A stretch of DNA of 10,801 bases, taken from NCBI GenBank assembly GCA_003695215.1, contig RFIM01000144.1:1-10801 (forward strand), read 5' to 3'. The DNA is from Chloroflexota bacterium. GTDB taxonomy: Bacteria > Chloroflexota > Anaerolineae > Aggregatilineales > UBA2796. Shown one piece after another: positions 6,598 through 10,801 of the stretch. Under the pieces are notes generated by a model, which saw only the letters and a program-made list of their open reading frames with translations, searched no databases and was not told where the DNA came from. Each line of letters opens with the position of its first letter. The first letter of the stretch is position 1. The position numbers and the translations under genes are program-made.

Positions 6598-7248
6598 TTA
6601 GATTCGCGGCAGGGCGACTTCTAGCTCTTTGGCCGTCTCTGAGGCTTGCGGCGTGCGCTGCTCCGCCAACCTAACCAGACGATTGGCGATGCGCATCGTC
6701 GTGCGCTGCAGGTAGCCCAGCTGTGCCTTCGGATCGCGCTTGCGCTCGCCAAGCGGACGCGCGTCTACAAGGCTGCTCAGCCATTCCTGCACAATGGTCA
6801 CGATGCGCTCGTCGAACGACCACACGCCTTTGAAGACGCGCTGCTCATCTGGATCGTCCCACGAGCTTAGCTCTTCTGTGGCAAGGATGCTGGCATAGTC
6901 AGGCGCATCTGCTAGCAAGAACCATTCCTTGGCGAACTGATCGCGTGGGCTGATCTTGACGTAGGTGACGTTCGGAATGTTCGGCACGGCCACATCGGGC
7001 ACGCCGAAAACATAAATTGACTCAGCGCGCTCGGCAAGGCGCGTGTAGCGTTTCACCTGCGGCAGGAAGAAGCTCATCCGCTGGAAGCCCGAGAAAATGC
7101 GCGCCTTTGCGCCGTCATGCAGCACAGCATTTTCGATCTCATAGCTGATGAGTGTCATAGTACGGCGATGGCTGATCATCATGGCGCTATCCGCGACACG
7201 CGCTGCCAACTTGTACACGGAAAGCGTCGGATCAATTGCGATTGGCAT
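6598..7248 (-). CDS. DICT sensory-domain protein
   Basis: This is a 216-residue soluble protein. Residues about 25-165 resemble the DICT domain, a small alpha/beta sensory module often found with diguanylate cyclases, two-component systems and MerR regulators, with links to light signalling. Visible conserved-looking blocks are FSGFQRMSFFLPQVKRY (52-68), IYVFGVPDVAVPNIP (78-92) and KEWFLL (107-112). Residues 165-216 are helical and charged, with no recognised output domain, so the protein must signal through a partner or its tail. I chose ATG 7248 (MPIAID), which has GAGAG-like sequence about seven bases upstream. A GTG at 7263 would add five residues but has no ribosome site. It is followed by the eRF1-like gene on the same strand. 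The domain call is from memory of the family pattern. Confidence 0.7.
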   Translation of the reverse strand: MPIAIDPTLSVYKLAARVADSAMMISHRRTMTLISYEIENAVLHDGAKARIFSGFQRMSFFLPQVKRYTRLAERAESIYVFGVPDVAVPNIPNVTYVKISPRDQFAKEWFLLADAPDYASILATEELSSWDDPDEQRVFKGVWSFDERIVTIVQEWLSSLVDARPLGERKRDPKAQLGYLQRTTMRIANRLVRLAEQRTPQASETAKELEVALPRI

Positions 7249-7470
7249 AGGAATCTCTCGCACTGATCTAGTGAACGGTGATTCTTAGTCTATCCAAAAT
7301 CTAGCAGAGAGACCATGTACCTGCAACAGCCCTCAGAGGCGCTGGAAGGCGATCAGATCGTGGAATAGGCTCACTTTGTGGCAAAATGCACAGAATGTTC
7401 TTCAGGATTTTTTCATAAATAGCTGTTTATGAACAAGGCCTTGAGAAAATTAGACAAGGCGGCGCGTGCA
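7249..7470. other. 222-bp non-coding gap between TetR and DICT genes
   Basis: This is the longest gap in the window. It holds an AT-rich near-palindrome at 7412-7433, an adjacent 10-bp palindrome, a run of six T at 7408-7413 and a 17-codon open frame on the plus strand (7315-7368). No clear promoter for the DICT gene is seen. The best candidate is TTGCAG-N17-TAGATT on the minus strand, which is weak. Its AT content is visibly higher than that of the flanking genes. Confidence 0.6.
7412..7433. repeat. 22-bp AT-rich near-palindrome, possible operator
   Basis: The arms TTCATAAA and TTTATGAA flank a centre of AGCT with one mismatched pair, giving ten of eleven paired positions. A perfect 10-bp palindrome, CAAGGCCTTG (7434-7443), abuts it. 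The dyad lies 164 nt upstream of the DICT gene and 38 nt beyond the TetR stop. It has no following T-run on either strand, so a protein-binding site is more likely than a terminator. Confidence 0.45.
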
Positions 7471-8061
7471 TCAAAGACCTGCGCGCAGGCGCAAGCCGTC
7501 CAGCAAGATATCGATCATCTCAGCGGCGAGGCGCTGCTTGGGCAGAGCGCGGAAATGCGTCGGCAAGCTGTGCGCGGCTTCCAGCATGGTCAGGAGCATG
7601 CCGCTCAGCAAACTGACTTGGGCTGGGCGTATCTCGCCTGTGGCTTGGGCTTGCGCAAAAGCTTCCTCTAGCGGTTGCAAGAGCGCTTCATGGAAACTGC
7701 GCTCCAAGCGTTGCGCCTGCGCAGGGCTCAAGGCGGGCAGATCGCTGTGGATCATGCGCCCTAAATCTAAAGGCGGCTGGCTGAAGAGCCACTCGGCCAC
7801 AGCCAGCAGCTTAGCGCGCAGCGGCGCCTCCGCCTGGGCCAGCGCTGTGCACAGGCCTGCCCGATGCCGCGCCAAGTTGCGCTCGACCACTTCAACGAAG
7901 AGCGCTTCCTTGCCGCCTGCCACATGGTAGTACAACGAGGCTTGCTTGATATTCAGCGCTTGGGCGATATCGCGTAAAGTCACAGCCGTATAGCCGCGCT
8001 CCATGAAAAGCTTTTCTGCCGCGTCCAGCACGCGTCTCTTCGCCTCTGAGTGATCGTCCAT
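7471..8061 (-). CDS. TetR/AcrR-family transcriptional repressor
   Basis: This is a 196-residue protein. Residues 6-52 form the TetR DNA-binding domain: RRVLDAAEKLFMERGYTAVT, then LRDIAQALNIKQASLYYHV, where the recognition helix ends in the family signature SLYYH. Residues 55-196 are the all-helical ligand-binding and dimerisation domain, too variable to predict the effector. The start ATG lies four bases from a perfect inverted repeat that covers its own -10 box, so autoregulation is very likely. No divergent gene shares this operator; upstream is the JAMM gene on the same strand, 61 nt away. Other targets must be elsewhere, or the downstream DICT gene may be read through. Ribosome binding appears weak (AGGT nine bases before ATG, itself in the operator arm). 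Confidence 0.93.
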   Translation of the reverse strand: MDDHSEAKRRVLDAAEKLFMERGYTAVTLRDIAQALNIKQASLYYHVAGGKEALFVEVVERNLARHRAGLCTALAQAEAPLRAKLLAVAEWLFSQPPLDLGRMIHSDLPALSPAQAQRLERSFHEALLQPLEEAFAQAQATGEIRPAQVSLLSGMLLTMLEAAHSLPTHFRALPKQRLAAEMIDILLDGLRLRAGL

Positions 8062-8064
8062 TGG

Positions 8065-8094
8065 CGTATAACCTAAAACTTATTAGGTTATACG
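8065..8094. promoter_or_regulatory. TetR operator: perfect 12-bp inverted repeat
   Basis: The arms CGTATAACCTAA (8065-8076) and TTAGGTTATACG (8083-8094) are exact reverse complements around a 6-bp spacer. The site spans the -10 box, the predicted start of transcription and most of the leader of the TetR gene, so a bound dimer would block RNA polymerase. Length and symmetry fit TetR-family operators. I noticed no second copy in the window. Confidence 0.88.
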
Positions 8095-8116
8095 GCGTGT
8101 GCACAAGGTTTGTCAA
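8087..8116 (-). promoter_or_regulatory. Promoter of the TetR gene
   Basis: On the minus strand TTGACA (8116-8111) is separated by 18 bp from TATAAC (8092-8087), matching six and five of six consensus positions. The -10 box is inside the right arm of the operator (plus-strand orientation). Transcription would start near 8080, about 19 nt before the ATG. The -35 box begins only six bases beyond the stop codon of the JAMM gene. Confidence 0.85.
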
Positions 8117-8122
8117 GCGTCT

Positions 8123-8536
8123 TCAGATAAGCGCTAGGTGAGTGAACGATCTGCCTTCGATCAACCACGCAGCCAGCCTCGGCTGTGTGGCCGCATAGCC
8201 GATGATCAGGTAAGGCGTAGCTTGCCAGGCGCCTTCGGCGATATCGACGGCCGAAGGCACAGGCGCGCTGTGCGGGTGCGAATGATAGACGCCGATCAGC
8301 GCGTAGCCTGCGCGCTGCAACGCCAAAATCGCGGCAACCATAGCCTCAGGCTGCATGGCGAAGCGCATCTGTGGTGTGGCGGCGCAGTTGGGAACAGGCA
8401 TATAGCAAGCGGCCTGAAAAAGCGGCCCGCGCTGCACACCGCCCAACAGGCCACAAACCTCATTGGGCGCGCCGCGTTGCGCTTCCGCCTGGAGTGCGCG
8501 GCGCAGCGTTGATGGCAAGGATAAGGCTAAGGGCAA
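8123..8536 (-). CDS. JAMM/MPN+ metalloprotease (peptidase family M67-like)
   Basis: This is a compact 137-residue stand-alone JAB1/MPN/Mov34 domain. The zinc motif is complete: Glu26 in NEVCGLLGG, then His85-Ser86-His87, Ser95 and Asp98 with the family spacing H-S-H-x7-S-x2-D. In eukaryotes this fold removes ubiquitin. In bacteria known members trim sulfur carriers (for example Mec on CysO) or sit in Ubl-conjugation-like clusters. Here the gene overlaps by 10 nt the 3' end of a Ubl-FHA protein gene, so that protein or a partner is an attractive substrate, though this is inference. The start is TTG 8536, as an in-frame TGA at 8551-8549 leaves no ATG or GTG upstream; TTG 8518 is an alternative. 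With no clear ribosome site, translation probably depends on coupling. Confidence 0.92.
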   Translation of the reverse strand: MPLALSLPSTLRRALQAEAQRGAPNEVCGLLGGVQRGPLFQAACYMPVPNCAATPQMRFAMQPEAMVAAILALQRAGYALIGVYHSHPHSAPVPSAVDIAEGAWQATPYLIIGYAATQPRLAAWLIEGRSFTHLALI

Positions 8537-9192
8537 CGGAACTGCAACTCAATCTCGCCAAAGCTGAGCCAATCGCCATCTCTGAGCGGATAGGCGCCGT
8601 TGGCAGGGATGCGCACGCCGTTGACCAGCACGCCGCGCTGGCTGTACAGATCGCGAATGGTGAACTGCCCTTCGCTATAGACGATCAGCGCGTGTGGACG
8701 AGAGACCGTCCGCTTGGGATCGAGCGCGCTCAGATCGGCGTCAAATGCCTCAGGTGGATAGCCGAGCGCCGCGTCGGCGCGCCCGATCAAGGCGCGTGTG
8801 TGGCGCAGTTGGAAGGTTCGCCCATCACGCCCGACAAGCCGCGCCGCAATTGGCAACGGTTCCTGGCTGCCCTTTCCGCCTAGCCTGCTGAGCACGTTGG
8901 CTGAGAGCGCCGCGCCGCTGCGCGTGGCATTCGGATTGACCGCCACTAGCTGCAAAATGGCATTCTCTTGCACGCCGACCTCGAACAGGCGCGCCTCAGC
9001 GCTGAGCGCCTGGCGCTGGTAGGTCAGCTCATAGACGCACGGATCGCCTTCGGCATCGCTATCGGGCAGCTGCAGCTCGCGCACCAGATCGGCGATCACT
9101 TGGCGCACAGTCGCATCAAGCGAGAGTCTCAAGCGCACGTTCTGCTTGGCGCCTTCGCGCATGTATTGCACAGTGACATTAGCAGGCAGCAT
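8527..9192 (-). CDS. Ubiquitin-like (EsaB/YukD-type) + FHA domain protein
   Basis: This is a 221-residue soluble protein. Residues 4-86 look like a beta-grasp ubiquitin fold of the EsaB/YukD type (VTVQY, RLRLSLDATVRQVIADLV, YELTYQRQALSAEARLFEVG, AILQLVAV). Residues 87-115 are a flexible linker that contains RLGG (103-106). Residues 116-219 are an FHA domain: Gly137-Arg138, Ser164-Arg165-x-His167, then DLYSQRGVLVNG (181-192) and DGD (205-207). These are the residues that bind phosphothreonine, so it probably reads Ser/Thr-kinase signals. The usual Asn in the SxNGT loop is Arg186. The start ATG has AGGGA six bases upstream. It lies 16 nt after the oxidase gene and overlaps the JAMM gene by 10 nt. 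EsaB/YukD proteins usually serve type VII secretion, but no such gene is in view. Confidence 0.87.
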   Translation of the reverse strand: MLPANVTVQYMREGAKQNVRLRLSLDATVRQVIADLVRELQLPDSDAEGDPCVYELTYQRQALSAEARLFEVGVQENAILQLVAVNPNATRSGAALSANVLSRLGGKGSQEPLPIAARLVGRDGRTFQLRHTRALIGRADAALGYPPEAFDADLSALDPKRTVSRPHALIVYSEGQFTIRDLYSQRGVLVNGVRIPANGAYPLRDGDWLSFGEIELQFRCP

Positions 9193-9208
9193 GGCTCATC
9201 CCTATGGC

Positions 9209-10600
9209 TCAGTCCGTGAAAATTTTGCCTGGATTCAGGATGCCGTTCGGATCGAAGAGATTCTTGATTTGGCGCATTAGGTCATAGGCAGCGCCATACT
9301 GTGTAGCCATGAATTTGCGCTTGCCAATGCCGACGCCATGCTCGCCTGTGGCTGTGCCGCCCAGCAGGATGGCGCGCCGCACGATCTGATCGTTAGCTGC
9401 TTCCATGCGCGCCAGCTCCGCCTCATCGCCTGGAGTATGGATCACGTTGATGTGCAAGTTGCCATCGCCGGCATGGCCGAACTTATAGCCGATCAAGTTA
9501 TACTCGCGTAGGGCAGCATCAGCGTACAGGACGATCTCAGGATAGCGCGAGATTGGCACAGCGACGTCGATGATCTTCTGCGCCTTGTTTGGGTGCAGGC
9601 GCACTAGCGATTCGTAGGTATGATGGCGCACTTCCCAGAGCTTGTTGCGCGCTTCAGTGCCTTGCGCCGCCTCAAAGTGCGTCGCGCCGTTCTCGCGGCA
9701 CAGTTCAAGGGCAAGCTGCAACTGCTCGTTCTCACCGCTGCCGATGAATTCCATGATCACTGTTGGCGCCACCACGAAATGCGTGCCTTTATCCTGATTC
9801 AAGGCATTGACGGTCTCTTTGTCCACAAATTCTAGCGCTGTCGGCTCCAGGCCCGCGCCGACGATCTCAACCACTGTCCGAATCGCGCTCTCGACGTCTT
9901 CGAAGGCAGCCAAGACGGCGCTGAAGGCGCTTGGGATCGGCGCCAACTTGAGCGTGGCGCGCGTGATGATCCCGAGCGTGCCTTCCGAGCCGATGAACAA
10001 GTGCAGCAAACTATAGCCGGCTGAATTTTTGCGCGCCCGCGTGCCGACCTGTAACACCTCGCCATCGGCTTTGACGACTTCAAGCGCCAGCACATTCTCG
10101 CGCGTTGCGCCGTATTTGATGGTCTTGATGCCGGCGGCGTTGGTGGCGATCATGCCGCCAATGGTGGCGTTGGCGCCTGGCTCTGGCGTGAAGAACAGCC
10201 CATAGCGCGCCAAAGCCTTGTTCAGCTCCAGGCGCGTCATGCCAGGCTGCACATCGGCTTGGAAATCCTCAGGGCGCACTTCCAGCAGCTGCGCCATGCG
10301 CGCAAAATCCAGCATGACGCCGCCGCGCACAGCGATTGAGTTGCCCTCAAGGCTAGTGCCGACGCCCCAGGCCGTCACGGGCAGGCGATTGGCGTTGGCG
10401 TAGCGCAGAATCGCGCTGACCTCGCCAGTCGTTTCGGGCAGCAAGATGACATCAGGCGGGCGCGGCGTATGGAAGGACTGATCGCGCGCGTGCAGCTCTA
10501 GGTCGGCGCGCCGCGTTGAAAGCCGCTCGGCGCCCAGCAAATTCTCGAAGAAGGTCAGGTGTTCAGCTGAGAGCGTGTTGAAGGTGATCGGAGCTGTCAT
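9209..10600 (-). CDS. glcD: FAD-linked oxidase, glycolate oxidase GlcD / D-lactate dehydrogenase type
   Basis: This is a 463-residue enzyme of normal length for the family. The FAD-binding PCMH domain occupies about 45-225: TAWGVGTSLEGNSIA (76-90), QPGMTRLELNKAL (118-130), EPGANATIGGMIATNAAG (140-157), KYGATRENV (162-170) and IGSEGTLGIITRATLKLAP (203-221). The C-terminal FAD-oxidase domain ends with KFGHAGDGNLHINV (373-386), GEHGVGIGKRKFM (419-431) and FDPNGILNPGKIF. It should oxidise a 2-hydroxyacid such as glycolate or D-lactate and pass electrons on, with iron-sulfur or quinone partners that are not encoded here. No GlcE or GlcF gene is adjacent, so a stand-alone D-lactate dehydrogenase-like role fits as well as glycolate oxidase; the gene symbol is provisional. 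The ribosome site is weak (GAGG eleven bases before ATG). It is 19 nt after the receiver-domain gene and heads into the Ubl-FHA gene, so it belongs to one operon. Confidence 0.92.
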   Translation of the reverse strand: MTAPITFNTLSAEHLTFFENLLGAERLSTRRADLELHARDQSFHTPRPPDVILLPETTGEVSAILRYANANRLPVTAWGVGTSLEGNSIAVRGGVMLDFARMAQLLEVRPEDFQADVQPGMTRLELNKALARYGLFFTPEPGANATIGGMIATNAAGIKTIKYGATRENVLALEVVKADGEVLQVGTRARKNSAGYSLLHLFIGSEGTLGIITRATLKLAPIPSAFSAVLAAFEDVESAIRTVVEIVGAGLEPTALEFVDKETVNALNQDKGTHFVVAPTVIMEFIGSGENEQLQLALELCRENGATHFEAAQGTEARNKLWEVRHHTYESLVRLHPNKAQKIIDVAVPISRYPEIVLYADAALREYNLIGYKFGHAGDGNLHINVIHTPGDEAELARMEAANDQIVRRAILLGGTATGEHGVGIGKRKFMATQYGAAYDLMRQIKNLFDPNGILNPGKIFTD

Positions 10601-10619
10601 AACGTATCTGGCCTCATCT

Positions 10620-10801
10620 TCAGGTCGATCGGGCTGCTAATTCGTGTGCAATGCGCATGACATCGCTGATGGCAATCGGCTTGACCAGAAAATAGTCCGC
10701 TTTTGTGGCAACGCGCTCACGGTACTGCTCATTGGCAGTGATGACGATGATCTTCAGATGCGCCAAGTGCGGCTGGCTGCGGATGTAATCGATAGCGCGC
10801 A
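10620..10801 (-). CDS. Response regulator receiver domain, C-terminal part (cut by window)
   Basis: Only the last 60 codons are in the window; the 5' end lies beyond 10801. The frame reads into a typical CheY-like receiver ending: KIIVITAN, where Thr is the switch residue after beta-4, then DYFLVKPIAISDVMRIAHEL, where Lys-Pro is the conserved pair after beta-5. It ends 15-20 residues later at TGA with no output domain, so the protein is either a single-domain receiver or has its output domain at the N-terminus. The phosphorylated Asp is outside the window. The gene is 19 nt upstream of the oxidase gene and on the same strand, placing a signalling protein at or near the head of the operon. Confidence 0.88.
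   Translation of the reverse strand, partial: RAIDYIRSQPHLAHLKIIVITANEQYRERVATKADYFLVKPIAISDVMRIAHELAARST

Noticed and set aside
7438..7460. GCCTTG/CAAGGC inverted repeat as a TetR-gene terminator
   Set aside because: It has a 6-bp stem, an 11-nt loop and no T-run; it is too weak to call.
8123..9192. A complete bacterial ubiquitination-like (E1-E2-Ubl-JAMM) operon
   Set aside because: Only a Ubl-type domain and a JAMM peptidase are present; no E1- or E2-like gene is visible in the window.
8527..9192. Type VII secretion locus, suggested by the EsaB/YukD-like fold
   Set aside because: There is no WXG100 protein, EssC-type ATPase or membrane component nearby.
1..10801. CRISPR array, insertion sequence or prophage
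   Set aside because: No regularly spaced direct repeats, transposase, integrase or phage structural motif was found on either strand.

Overview
The window reads as a chromosomal segment from a Chloroflexota bacterium, probably related to Anaerolineae. This is inferred, not proven. The grounds are two lipoproteins with long Pro/Thr/Ala-rich spacers behind the lipobox, a CapA-like protein of a divergent type I associate with that phylum, a ubiquitin-like/FHA fusion, a DICT-domain protein and a bacterial eRF1-like protein. The DNA is GC-rich and evenly coding. No insertion sequence, phage gene, CRISPR array or composition break is visible, so this looks like ordinary chromosome and not an acquired island.

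Layout, left to right. (1) 50-1669 (+): a secreted lipoprotein with a probable beta-propeller. (2) 1718-1799 (-): tRNA-Leu(GAG), with a consensus sigma70-type promoter and a strong hairpin behind it. (3) 1876-4595 (-): a two-gene operon of a CPBP-family membrane protease followed by a CapA-like lipoprotein, translationally coupled through ATGA. (4) 4727-5368 (+): an alpha/beta hydrolase, whose 3' end overlaps the next gene tail to tail. (5) 5351-6478 (-): a bacterial eRF1-like (baeRF-type) protein. (6) 6598-7248 (-): a DICT sensory-domain protein. (7) 7471-8061 (-): a TetR repressor whose own promoter is covered by a perfect 12-bp inverted repeat. (8) 8123-10801 (-): a tight operon of a response-regulator receiver end (cut by the window), a GlcD-type FAD-linked oxidase, a ubiquitin-like+FHA protein and a JAMM metalloprotease.

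The most distinctive part is group 8. A small protein that joins an EsaB/YukD-like ubiquitin fold to an FHA domain overlaps by 10 nt a gene for a JAMM/MPN+ peptidase with every catalytic residue. This family removes or processes ubiquitin-like proteins. The linker between the Ubl and FHA parts contains Arg-Leu-Gly-Gly, which resembles the end of ubiquitin. No E1- or E2-like gene is seen here, so a processing or signalling link between the two is a hypothesis. The FHA domain (phosphothreonine binding) and the receiver domain at the head of the operon point to a signalling role, but the presence of a metabolic oxidase between them is unexplained.

Other points of interest are the CapA-like protein, in which several expected metal ligands are replaced; the eRF1-like protein, which lacks a GGQ tripeptide; and the self-regulated TetR, which has no divergent target next to it.
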